A DNA stretch of 64,000 nt from Monilinia fructicola (lineage: Eukaryota; Ascomycota; Leotiomycetes; Helotiales; Sclerotiniaceae), in contig VICG01000010.1 of the NCBI GenBank assembly GCA_008692225.1, positions 1,674,001-1,738,000 on the forward strand, in the 5' to 3' direction. A model generated the notes under the pieces. It was given only the letters and a program-made list of their open reading frames with translations. It searched no databases and had not been told where the DNA came from. Below, in pieces: positions 1-11,015 of the stretch. The position numbers were made by a program, and so were the translations under genes. Every line of letters begins with the position of its first letter. Within the stretch, counting starts at the first letter, position 1.

Positions 1-1069
1 CACTTATGAAAAGACATCAGATTGAATTTTTTGATTGCATTTCATCCACTGTCTCGGAGGGCATTGACCGCTGTGAACTTGGGAAGGGTGATTTCGGCAT
101 TGCCCCCATATTAAGTCGAGCGGGCCCATGAAGCTGATTGGGTGAAAGGCTGAGATAGCCTGATGGAAGAAGTCATGGAAGGTTATCAGGATGGCTTCTA
201 ACAACCTTCTCTGCCTTCGGTACAAGGATCTGGGATGCTTCTGCAGGAAGAACTTCTCAAGGCATGAACTTCTTCACCGTCGACCTACGCTCCATCATGG
301 CATAGTACAAATGGACAAATTACTGATAATGACTGAACCAGGCCAGCTAGAGATCACTAACTAATCCTGACAGGCCAGCCCATTGCGAGCCGTCCCGAAT
401 TTATCTTCCTGTGCTTCCGCTTGTTCTGTGCGTTTTGCGTTGCTGTATGGATGGGTTCCCCTCCATGATTGACTGGGTGTTCCTTTGCAAAATTGTGCAT
501 TCAAATCAGAGGAACGTCAGTGGGTCCGGGGAAGTGTTCCTAAGACTAGGACCGAATTAGCAAAGAGTTCAATGCGAGTGGATGCTGATGGCGTGCGTAC
601 CTGGCATATTGTTTGTTTCTAGTCGAGCAAACAGGATCAAAAGCACACTTACCTATTGTTCTTGTACGCCATCAAACCAATGTCTCTCCAAATATGTTGA
701 TCATGAAATATTATGTATGTACAGTATGAGTTGAGGTGGGTGAACGGACGAGTTTGAGGATGAAGTCAAGATGCGAAGATCAAAATAAGGGTCAGCAGAC
801 AAAGTGTATATATAATATGAAAAAGTCGAAGAATATAAAAGGTAAAACATTAGAAATGAAAGAAAGTATAATAAGTGTAACAGAACGATTTTATCCAATA
901 AGAAATGGCCAAATATTGGAAATGCACAAAAATCAATCAGTTATTACTGTATTATTTTTCATGGGTTTGTGCGTGGCACAATGAATATGAATATGAATTT
1001 GAGGGATATGACAATGGGAATAAAATAGAAAAGCAGCGAGAAGCGGTGAGGTTAAGCAGGTATAAAAAG

Positions 1070-1070
1070 T

Positions 1071-1106
<36 letters not shown>

Positions 1107-1108
1107 AG
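1070..1108. repeat. (GAAA)n microsatellite
   Basis: An almost perfect run of about nine AAAG/GAAA units. It creates a spurious serine/phenylalanine-rich reading frame on the minus strand. Confidence 0.9.
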
Positions 1109-1278
1109 CAAAGAAATAAAAAAGAATTTATATACAAAAGAGGAAATAAATTATACGTATTATACTGAAACGAAATAAACTCAACAAGAATGAAGTGAAG
1201 TGAAGTGAGGTGAACTGAATTGAATTGAACGATCCATGGATAAGACCAAATTGAAGATGATAGATTAGATAATAGAGA

Positions 1279-1315
1279 GTGAATGAATGAATGAATGAAT
1301 GAATGAATGAATGAA
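1279..1315. repeat. (GAAT)n microsatellite
   Basis: A perfect tetranucleotide run, TGAA/GAAT repeated about nine times, ending at AACGGG. Its minus strand reads as an artificial FIHS repeat. Confidence 0.9.
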
Positions 1316-1495
1316 CGGGTGGGCTGACAGCTGACAACAATTGTTAAAGGTATATCGTGTCGTATTGTATCGTATTGTATCGTATATCGTGACCGCTGTT
1401 CTGTGTTGTTCATAAGTGCCTCCCTAGTATAGTAATAAGTAGTAGTTGTAGTATAATCCATCAACTTTCCCCGCCGCTTTCATACTGTATAGGAA

Positions 1496-1552
1496 GAGGG
1501 GAAGGGGAAGGGAAGGGGAAGGGGAAGGGGAAGGGGGAGGGGAATGGGTATG
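1496..1552. repeat. (GGGGAA)n purine tract
   Basis: Imperfect GGGGAA/GGGAAG repeats on one strand, giving a homopurine tract of nearly 60 bases. Confidence 0.85.
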
Positions 1553-1767
1553 GGATCGGGAAGGAAGAGGAGGGGAAAGAGAAAAACGGAATACGGAAAA
1601 CGGAAAGAGGAGACATCTGGTTTAGATAAGTAGGTAGTATATATATATATATGAGTGTGTAGATATTTATATGTGTATGTGTATACCTAGTATATATGTA
1701 TTCTTTTAAACGAATCTATAGATATTATAATATAAAATCGTTTTTACTTAATATTAGTAGAAATTCT

Positions 1768-2036
1768 ATTATAAGAATAAGAATAATAAGAATAATAAGA
1801 ATAATAAGAATAATAAGAATAATAAGAATAATAAGAATAATAAGAATAATAAGAATAATAAGAATAATAAGAATAATAAGAATAATAAGAATAATAAGAA
1901 TAATAAGAATAATAAGAATAATAAGAAATAATAAGAATAATAAGAATAATAAGAATAATAATAAAAAATAATAAGAATAATAATAACGATAATAATAATA
2001 ATAATAATAAAAAATAATAATAATAATAAATATAGA
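1768..2036. repeat. Long (AATAATAAG)n/(AAT)n microsatellite
   Basis: About 180 bases of a nine-base unit AATAATAAG (or rotations) run into pure AAT repeats with single-base imperfections. It is the longest simple repeat in the first 10 kb and yields a meaningless isoleucine/arginine repeat frame on the plus strand. Confidence 0.92.
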
Positions 2037-2517
2037 TATAAATATAAATATAAATAAAATAATAATATATTTATTTTTAATAATATATAGCTATCGATAG
2101 ATATAGTACTAGGTAAATAAATAAATAAATAAAGAATAATTGATTTGCTTCATTTTCTTTTTTTAATACTTAGTTAATGATAACCAAGAAAACTCAAATC
2201 CAATAAAATAACCCCTTGCAGATACAGCTGGAGGTACCTCTTTCTACTGTGTTGAGGATATTGTATGACCTCTTTTTTAACTTTGTACCAAGTGTAGGTT
2301 GATCAAAATCCCAAACCACCTGGGCAGTTCAGGTACGACCCCTCGTAGGTATTGCTCGGTATTTCAAAATCTCTTGCCGCTTGAAAGAGGTAAAAAAGAA
2401 TAAAAAATGAAGAAGCGAGAATCGAGAATCGAGAATCGAGAAAAGAGTTCAAGAGTTGAAATGGAAATAGAAATGGGCTGTGCGGTCAGCCTATGTGTGG
2501 GCCATGTCATGATAGTT

Positions 2518-2672
2518 ATAGTCAATGAGAGGGAGGGAGGGAGGGATGGATGGATGGAAGTAGGATGGATGAATGAATTGATGGATGTATGGATTAATGA
2601 AAGGATGAATGAATGGATTGATGGATTGATGGATGAATGAGTGATTAAGTGATTGATGAATAAATGAATGGA
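2518..2672. repeat. (GGAT)/(GAAT)n compound microsatellite
   Basis: GAGG, GGAT and GAAT tetranucleotides follow one another with frequent single-base changes. Typical degraded tetranucleotide repeat. Confidence 0.85.
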
Positions 2673-3724
2673 TGCAATGCATAGATGATGTACTTTTGCA
2701 CAGAGTACTCTGTGTGTATCGTGTATTGTACTTACGTGGGGTTATCATCTTGCATCAACCGTCTCTGTTTGGTTCTGGTGAAGAAATAAATAAATAACTG
2801 TTCACCTGCAATACCCTCATAACCAACCTATCTAGTCTTTAATGATTGTTGCGCTGGCAATCATAACCTCGTTGTTCATTCTGTTCGTTCTTTCGTTCGT
2901 GTTTCACCCTCGAATAGATTTGAAGTATGATGGCATCAAAGTAAATCTTTGAAACTAATTTGAGTAGACAATTTATATCAAATTTTGATGAAGAAAGAGA
3001 GAGAGGGGGGGGGAAGCGAGGGGGGATATTCAGAATACGTCAAGACAACAGGAAAACTGAAAGACAGAAGACACAATACAAAAGAGAGAAGATAGAAGAA
3101 GATTTATGTTTATGTAGGTATTGACTGATTGATGGTGTTAAGGATTTCGATACTTGAGTATATATATAAACATGAATCAATGTCTGGGTGTACACAATAT
3201 ATATATAACTATCCCAATCAATGCTCACTCTAACAGATTATTCGAATCTATCTTGACCTCAAAAGATGATGGATGATGATATCACTATGATGTTAACCTG
3301 GAAGCGTTTCCAGACAGTTCTTCCTGAGGCTTCTTCCCAAAAGAGAGAGTGTATCCATGACTCGGGAATAGTAAGTAAAATAGTAGATAAAATACTAAGT
3401 AAAATACTAAGGAAAATACTAAGGATTAATACAGTAATTATTAGCCACACTTGACCAAAACCAGGAGTGCTAAAGGTTCATCCAGATGACGATAGATCAA
3501 AAGGCTTTTTTGCCATATGTTTGGAGATCTTATAATCGGGAATTGAGGTTAATTTAGATAGAGAGCAAAATAGTAAGATAGTAAGATAAATAGATAGATA
3601 GATTTATATATATTTTATATATAAATCATATAAATCTATCTCCATACACCCGACGTTCTAGCTCTGTCTTCTAATGATAACCTGGAACCTTGGGATACAT
3701 TTTAAATCTAGATAATACACATTA

Positions 3725-3961
3725 ATTATACATACCTAGTAGGTATATATATCATACACATCATACATATCATATACATTATACACATTTTACACATCAT
3801 ACATATTATACACATCATACATATTATATACATTATACATATTATACACGTTATACTACACATTATATACGTTATACATATCATACATATCATACACATC
3901 ATACCCATCATACCCATCATACCCATCATACCCATCATACCCATCATACCCATCATGCCAT
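3725..3961. repeat. ATACACATC/CATCATACC minisatellite-like repeat
   Basis: Variants of a 9-10 base unit (CATCATACC, CATTATACA, CATATTATA) repeat through the block. The last 70 bases or so (about 3890-3957) are nearly perfect CCATCATAC units. The minus strand reads as a methionine/glycine repeat that is not a protein. Confidence 0.85.
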
Positions 3962-5360
3962 AGGAATCATACTTCATTCTTTAGACTACAAAACATGAAT
4001 CAAACCTAGAAGCTCCTAACTGATTGACTGACACAAGTCTAACCCTAACCTAATAGTTAGTTATTCATAAACAACCTTGGAAACCATTGAATTTGATCAA
4101 AGTAACCCCTCCAAACAATTATCTAACCCAATTCATCTAACCATCCATCTATCCAACTCTATCTTGAGATTTATATGCAATGCAATGCAATAATTGATTG
4201 ATCAATTGAGACGTACTGTCTTTATATTATTGTACATACAGTTAGATAGATTCAATGGGTCAGTTAGTTAATCAGGGAGGTGTTATACGAGATAGAGATG
4301 AATTAAAGATATATAGTTAGTATACGAAGCGAATTAATTGTATATATATATTATTATAGCATCTATAAGATATATTAATTATATACGTTATATTATAATA
4401 AATGTTTTAAGTATATATAGTAATTAATAAACTAATTTTCTAAGCTTAAGATATTAAAGATTATAAAATAAAAGATATATATTTATATAATTATTTTATA
4501 TATATAGATATATATAGATATATATATCTTAAGTATTCCGTATCTACTATATATTATATATTATATATTATTTACTATTTACTATTTATTATTTACTGTT
4601 CATCATTCATCATCTATCTATCCGTTATCCCCTCTCATGATTCTTACTTAAACTAGTGCTGCTATTACACAACACCTGATCTATCTCAAGCCAGAAAATA
4701 AATAAATAAATAAATACCACAATAATAAAGACAACCTAGGTAAATACTAAAAACAACCCGGCCATAGAAACTACAAGCCCCCCTTTTAGCTCGCCCCATC
4801 TCCAACCCAAACTCTTTTCTTCTTCTCCCTCTCTCTCTTCCCCCCCCTCTCCCCTCTTTTTCACTTGTAATTCTTTTCAAAACTCTTTATATCTTCCATC
4901 ACCCCTCATCATTTCATAATCTTCCTCTTCTTCATTTTCAATCGAAAAGACATCTAATTTTTTCTTATCATCATCATCAATCATCAATAGGTAGCAATAG
5001 CAAACCATACAATCATTTACTCTCCAATCTTCCACTTCAATCATTTTCCTTTTGGATTGCCATTCAGCTCATTTAATTCGATTCTTTCGACGACGCGAAA
5101 ACCGGTACCTACCTGTACCTGTCCTTCGCGATCCTCCCCCCTGGCAGATGCCAACAGGATAAAATATAAAAAACACAGAACATCCATCGATGATAATAAT
5201 ACGAAATCAAATGAACAGCAATATATACAAAAGTAACAACGTCACACTGTAAATCTTACGCCCACGCTCGCGAGCTAGACAGTCTTCGATCCAGACCGAT
5301 ATTCAACCATCGTTCTGTGAGTGGTAATCTATCTTCGACGCTTCATCAAATCCCACCACA

Positions 5361-7987
5361 ATGCCTGTCGCAGCCATGAGTATGCCCACCGCAGCATCGT
5401 CAACATCAACTATACGAAAGTCGACCCTCGCCCCGGAAAAGAAATATAAATGTCAGTTCTGCAATAGAGCTTTCAGCAGAAGTGAACATCGTAGTAGACA
5501 TGAGAGATCACGTAAGTGTTTGACCTTCCCTCGAGTTGCCCCTCCCCTGTCTGGGGCCTGAGTCGCGTGGATGATGGTTCAATGGTTCATCAACATCATA
5601 TTGCGACAACCATCAAGTTCCTCCAAGTCTGATCGCTTCGATTCATCAAACAATTAACATTACCGTGACAGATACCAAGGAGCGTCCATTCAAGTGCATG
5701 AAGTGTAGAAGTACCTTTGTGCGACGCGATTTGCTGCTCCGACACGACCGAACGGTACACGCTAAAGATGGAGGTATTCCTTTGCATAGTGATGTAAAGC
5801 GACGTGCCGGCCCCAAATCATCGGTTGTATCGAGTGCAGCCAAATCAGCCATCGCTATTGACACATCAGCTCTTGAACAGATTGAGGCCAGTAGTGATGG
5901 GCTAGTTGACCTAGAGACGGCCGCCATGTTGATGACCGACCTTCACCACAAAGCTACGGCAGCCATGCGCAACGCAGGCGTCGGCCCACATGAGAATAGA
6001 CCTGGAATGGCTTTCTCTCATAATGGTACCCCGCTGATGGAACCATCCGTCACATATCCTTCGGGGGCAATCTCGCTTCCTCAGGTCCAGTGGGATTCTT
6101 TCATGCCGCAGTCGGTGACGGAGCCAAAGTCTCATTCCATCACCTCGGCCGCTTCTGGTTCCCAAGATTCCCAGGCGTCCTTCACAAGTGGCAGTACGAT
6201 GCAACCTCATCCAAATCAACTCCCACCTATCGTTAAGCACAAGGCCTCGTCAAGCTACAACGGACTCGTTCCCGCGTTACAGTCGATGATTGACTCGTTG
6301 CCCACGTCAGTGACATCCACTCCCCAATTGTCGCCCGTACAGCCCCGTTCCGAACCAGCAGCAACGAGGCCACCGCAAGTCATGAGCGATGAAGAACGCA
6401 ATATCATCTTGGACAATATCCGCGGCCATGATAGCGAGCGAGCAATACCAGAAGGCTTCCGTCTTCCCTCATTGGCATCTTTGAATCGGTTCCTTTCGAC
6501 CTACTTCAGCTTATTCCATCACCACCTACCTTTCTTGCATCCCTCAACCTTCAAGCCCACCCAAGTTTCACCACCACTTCTCCTCGCGGTGTTATCCATT
6601 GGCGCTCTTTATGCTTTTGATCAAGACCACGCATATATGATGCACATTGGCTCCAAGGTTCTCGTGAATCAATTCTTGCAAAACAAGGAAAACTTCAGTT
6701 CACGCAAATGTCCTTTGTGGACCATGCAAAGCTCGCTCCTCAACATGATCTTTGCAAGCTGGAGTGGAGATCCAAAGGGATTGGAATGGGCCTGTTCGAT
6801 TAAGAGTTTGCTTGCTAACATGGTCGCTGGGAACCGTTACGAGCTAAAGCTTCGCACCGATGCCCGAGAAGGTGCTGCACCTACCCGATCGGAATGGGTA
6901 GAAGACGAAGGATGTCGACGAACCTACTATGCGGTATACATCTTCTTTGGCTTGCTGACACTGACCTATAACCATACTCCTGCTATCAGCTTCAACGAAT
7001 TTGAAGATCTTCAACTTCCCTCAACGGAAGCGATGTGGAACTTGAACGTTTCTGACGAAACTATCTGGAGAGAACACCTCAAAGCTGCCGAGATCCCCTC
7101 CTTTATGGAAGCTCACGACAACCTGTTTCAAGGGGAATCCTTACGCTACAGTGCTTTTGCCACTCGTGTCATGATCAATGCCCTCTTCCTCGAGATCTGG
7201 TATCATAAGCGCAGCCCAGAAGCACTTCAAGATATGGTTTTGGAATTCAAACTCCGTCTTGCATTGGAGACATGGGAGAAGTCGCTGGAGCTTTGTGAAC
7301 CGGAAATCGTTTCCGTTCCACTCAACGCCCCCCACAAGGGGCACCCATTGATTTTCAATGCTATGGCTCTCTTCCGCAATGCTAAAGCTCGCCTCGAGGT
7401 GGACCTCAAGTCAATTCAAGAGGTCTTGAGGTATCATGACTCTTACGAAGTCGCAGCTGCCATGTCTAATGCTAGGGATAAGGTGAAGAGATCCAGTGAA
7501 ATGATCAAGGTCATTCAAGAGTGCTACAACTGCATTGAAACTGCAGCCATACAAGGGATTCGTTGGGTTGCAAGAACTTCTGCTACCAACTGGAGCATCG
7601 AGCATCCTCTCTGTGGCTTAGATCTGATGGTCATCCTCAGCTTGTGGCTTTATCGCCTGGAAAAATGACGAGGAGCCTGCAACTGAGGAGGAAACTGCCA
7701 TGTACAACAAGATCCGGGCCCTCTTTGACGATGATTCTGTAGGCTACAGCTCCAAGCTAAGCTCCACAGTGGCTCGTGTCTGGGGTAGCATGCTTGATGA
7801 AGTTGTTGTCTGGGGGTAAGTCATGAATTTTCACTGTTCAACAATCACCATGCTAACCGATTATAGAATCACAAAACTTATGGGAGATTCATTCCGACTT
7901 CACTCTCAAGCTCTTGTTGGCTATGAGGATGATATGGAAACTTCGGACGTGTCAACCCCCTCCCATGATCTCTCAAGGGATGGATGA
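5361..7987 (+). CDS. C2H2 zinc-finger transcription factor with fungal-specific trans domain (AmdX/Adr1/Klf1-like)
   Basis: Predicted nuclear DNA-binding regulator. Exons: 5361-5511, 5672-7815, 7867-7987. Two C2H2 fingers straddle intron 1: YKCQFCNRAFSRSEHRSRH in exon 1 and FKCMKCRSTFVRRDLLLRH in exon 2. Splicing restores the HTKERPF linker between them. A Ser/Pro/Gln-rich linker follows, then a helical fungal_trans-like domain (about 6380-7600) with FFGLLTLTYNH-type helices. The main frame stops at 7668, but an uninterrupted continuation (WKNDEEPATEEE...) is read in another frame, so one base is extra near 7653-7656. Intron 2 (GTAAGT at 7816, AG at 7866) then leads to the stop at 7987. Family placement follows the architecture of two fingers plus fungal_trans; the exact orthologue and target genes are unknown. 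Confidence 0.85.
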
Positions 7988-9067
7988 CGCCGACGATAGC
8001 GTGTACTAAGACTGAGCTTTGGTTTAATGATTGTTATGATTTCTTTATTTCTCTTCCTTATTAGACTCGGTTTTGATATCCCTCATCTCTTTTTCACCTC
8101 ACACTATTGGTTTTCCGACGAGGGTCGTCGGTTTATCTTTGGCATTTCCTTTTTACCTTTCTTTGCATATAGCGATTTCACTCTTCATTTTTTTTTCTTC
8201 ATACGCATTTCTTTCAAAGGGTCACGGGCAACAATACGGGGCTGGTCGGGCATACTGGGCTCTTTCTTCACTTTCGTCTCATATCATCGCGCTCTGGCGC
8301 ACCTAATGTCTCTATACTCATACTCATGGCTGGCCCACAGGTGTTGTTTCTGCCCTTGTCCTATTAGCGCTACTGCTTATTAATTGTTTTTGTTTCTCAT
8401 CGATTTCACCTCAGATACCTTGTTCGATATACACCTGGTTTTTTTGAGTTTTGCTTTTCTTTTACCACAAGCTTTCTTGGTCATAGTTATTGCGAAATGT
8501 TTTGATGCGATTGAAGTTTTGATGGATTTTGTTTGCATGCCGGAGGGGCGGAATTTGGAACTGGTTGGTGGGCTTGAGAATATGGGCAACTGGGGCACGG
8601 AAAGGTTTAATGTTGCCTGATGGTGATCAGGGACAGGGCTGATCGGTGTATGTATAGATAGTCGATATCTCAGAGCATCTTATCAATCAATGTTACACGT
8701 CTACTCCTATGAATGGCCTCCTTGTGATTGCTCAAAAGAATATGTAGTGGAATGGCATGAGAACACTGTCTACGTGGCGGTGGTTGATGATCGATGATCG
8801 CATCAAGTTGAAGGAAGTTCTCTTCCGAGTAAACATGTCGTGTAGCGTTGTGTTTACAGGGGCATCAAGGTGTCTGGTGAATGATCTTTAACACCTCGTG
8901 ACTGAAGATTAACGGCCGTACGGATGATTACAACAATTCACCAAACTAAGCAAGTAGATAAGCAGGCGAGCAAACGAATAGTCATCAGGAGAATCTCATG
9001 TTTGGAGAACATGGCCAAATTTTGGCCATCTACCCTGCGATATTCTTTTTTAACGTCTATCCATACA
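7988..9067. other. Intergenic region between convergent genes
   Basis: T-rich 3' sequence of the transcription factor followed by unremarkable DNA. Small open frames at 8027-8620 have the Phe/Ser-rich composition of T-rich non-coding DNA. I see no gene. Confidence 0.55.
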
Positions 9068-9687
9068 TCACATCCATCTGGTTTCTGCGCTCCCCTTGAT
9101 AATCCCATCAAGTTCACTAGTTGTCCATCCACCGTAGAAATCACCCGGTTGCGGTATGACTTTCTCTCCATCTACAAAGCAATCCCATGGTCCAGCATAG
9201 AAGCTTAGATAGCCTTTCAAGACCCCGTATTGAGGTGTGGGTGATTCGTAAGACCATATTCTATTGGAAACCTTATGTTGTTGGGGCTCGGATGAAGTAA
9301 GTTGATTGGAGAAGGGAGAGGAAGGAGAAGGAGAGGGGCCAAAGGAAAGGGAAAGAGAAAGGGCGTGAGGTAAAGAGATGGAGTAATATGTGGCCCAGCC
9401 TTTGTATTCACAAAAGGTGGATTTTGTGGTGGGAGTTAGGGGAAAGTTTGGGGAGAGGCATGTGGCGGGGAGGTAATATGCTATGATAGTGTTAGATGAT
9501 GAGTGAAAAGGTGCGGAATCCATTCAAGAAGAGGTAGATTAAGAGGGATATATTGACTGGGTGAATGATATGTCTCCAAAACCCAATATGCATCTTTTGT
9601 CTCTGCGATGGTTTGATCTTGGTATTTTATCATGAGATGACGAGGTGTTTTTTTCAAGGAGAGGTGGTCGTGGAAAGTTTTGAACAT
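9068..9687 (-). CDS. DUF427 domain protein (frame-broken)
   Basis: Small protein matching the DUF427 fold (PF04248), widespread in bacteria and fungi and of unclear biochemical role. The N-terminal half reads IAETKDAYWVLETYHSPSQY-IP, the family's start (adornment/'T.....LE..H.P.YY.P' pattern). The second half has TKSTFCEYKGWATYYSI, then IWSYESPTPQY, YLSFYAGPWDCFVDGEKV and the diagnostic PGDFYGGWTTSEL near the C-terminus. The two halves lie in different frames overlapping at 9481-9523, with no GT-AG pair between them, so one indel is likely. The start is uncertain: the Met at 9687 is the first that leaves a normal-length N-terminus, but 9741 and 9792 are also in frame. Confidence 0.7.
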
Positions 9688-9792
9688 TAAGTCTTGACTT
9701 TGGAGGCATGGAAAGTATCTTTGATAAACGATTTCTTTCATATATTTTGATTGAGATGAAATGGTAGTATGGATGATGTTATGAAGAATCAT

Positions 9793-10174
9793 ACAATATA
9801 CTTCGTGAATCTTTGTGATTAGGGAGGGGAATGAATGATCATGTGGAGGCGTTTATGAGTACTGTATCTGGATTTGGATGACTAATCAATGAAACCTACA
9901 ACATTACCGCATAACCTTAAAGCCTAGCGCCCCCGCAATCGTCACACATGATACGGCTTGATTGATTGATTGATTGATTCATTAATGTTCAACTTCAAGT
10001 TCAAGATCCAAAGTTCAAAAGTTCAAGATTTCACGAGTTGAAAAGGTTTAGATTCATTCAACTACAAAGCCCCCAATCCCTACTTATACATCAAACGCAA
10101 TAACAACTTGTTGTCACCACGAAAAACAACCTGCAACTCCTAAGATCATATCTATCTATAATTCAAACAACATC
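9793..10174. promoter_or_regulatory. Upstream region of DID2
   Basis: About 380 bases between divergent genes, including an (ATTG)n run at 9957-9980 and CAAA/CAAC-rich sequence directly before the ATG, as is usual for fungal leaders. No specific factor site is claimed. Confidence 0.4.
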
Positions 10175-11015
10175 ATGTCGGGACTCGAGAAAGCGCTCTT
10201 CAACCTGAAGGTACTACATTCATTCTACTCCTCTTCACCCAACATCGCACACCATCGTTCATGACCTGGTCTACGAATTCCATACATTCATTCTTGAACT
10301 AACTTGACATGTAGTTCACTGCGAAACAAATCAACAGACAAGCCAACAAAGCTGGACAAGCGGAAAAGGCAGAGAAAGATAAACTCAAAAAGGTATCTTT
10401 CACATTTCCGTTCCGTGCCTGCACCACCCACTTACATCACTGACACCATTCTTCAGGCAATCATGCAAGGCCATCCAGATATCGCGAAAATAAATGCCGA
10501 AAATGCCATTCGCAAACAAAATGAGAAACTCAATTTGCTGAGATTAGCAAGTAGAATCGATGCTGTGGCTAGTCGAGTACAGACAGCGGTTACAATGAGA
10601 CAAGTTACTGGAAGTATGACAAACGTAGTCAGAGGAATGGATCAAGCTATGAAAGCTATGGATTTAGAGAAAGTCCGTTTTCCCCATCTACATTTTACAC
10701 TGCTTCAATACACCCATTCGGGCCTTGTGCTGATATGCAAACCTATAGATCTCAGCAGTAATGGACCGATTCGAAACACAATTTGAAGATTTAGATGTAG
10801 CGACTGGATACTATGAAAACGCAACTACATCCGCGACTGCAGTAGCAACCCCCCAGGAAGATGTTGATAGGTTGATGAACCAAGTTGCAGACGAGGCGGG
10901 AATTGAGTTGAAGCAGGAGATGAAGAGCCCAGAGGAAGCAGCTCCAGTCAAATCGAATCCAACTGAAGTAGAGGAGGATGGATTGGGAGAGAGATTGAGG
11001 GCTTTGAGATCTTAA
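10175..11015 (+). CDS. DID2: ESCRT-III-associated protein Did2/Vps46 (CHMP1)
   Basis: ESCRT-III-family protein of the endosome that recruits and regulates the AAA ATPase Vps4 during multivesicular body sorting. Four exons: 10175-10210, 10315-10392, 10457-10672, 10749-11015, all with GT-AG introns and phase-consistent joins, giving 198 residues, the usual CHMP1 length (about 196-204). The N-terminus [17 protein letters not shown] and the basic helix with [12 protein letters not shown] are typical Snf7-fold helix 1. The acidic C-terminal part ends in [10 protein letters not shown], the MIM1-type Vps4 MIT-binding helix. The frame is intact throughout, unlike several neighbours. Confidence 0.95.

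Larger units (their letters stand above)
1..5360. other. Gene-poor, microsatellite-rich intergenic region upstream of the C2H2 regulator
   Basis: No reading frame here looks like a conserved protein; the longer ones are products of simple repeats. The stretch is a patchwork of tetra- to hexanucleotide repeats, AT-rich blocks (about 1700-2150 and 4300-4600) and a pyrimidine-rich tract (about 4780-4930). The last 400-500 bases before 5361 are CT/CA-rich and probably hold the promoter and 5' leader of the downstream transcription factor. That role is inferred from position only. Confidence 0.6.

Noticed and set aside
952..1464. A 170-residue minus-strand frame
   Set aside because: It runs across GAAT and GAAA repeats and yields FIHS/Ser-Phe repeats; no conserved segment.
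1696..1971. A 91-residue plus-strand frame of Ile/Arg repeats
   Set aside because: It is the translation of the AATAATAAG microsatellite and has no start context, domain or conservation.
1768..2036. CRISPR-like array of short repeats
   Set aside because: It is a microsatellite without unique spacers of even length, in a fungal genome where CRISPR is not expected.
4038..4050. Telomere-like CTAACCCTAACC
   Set aside because: Only about two units are present within ordinary intergenic sequence; no extended tract.
8027..8383. A 118-residue plus-strand frame with a hydrophobic pattern
   Set aside because: It is T-rich 3' sequence of the C2H2 gene and gives Phe/Ser-rich nonsense without a family.
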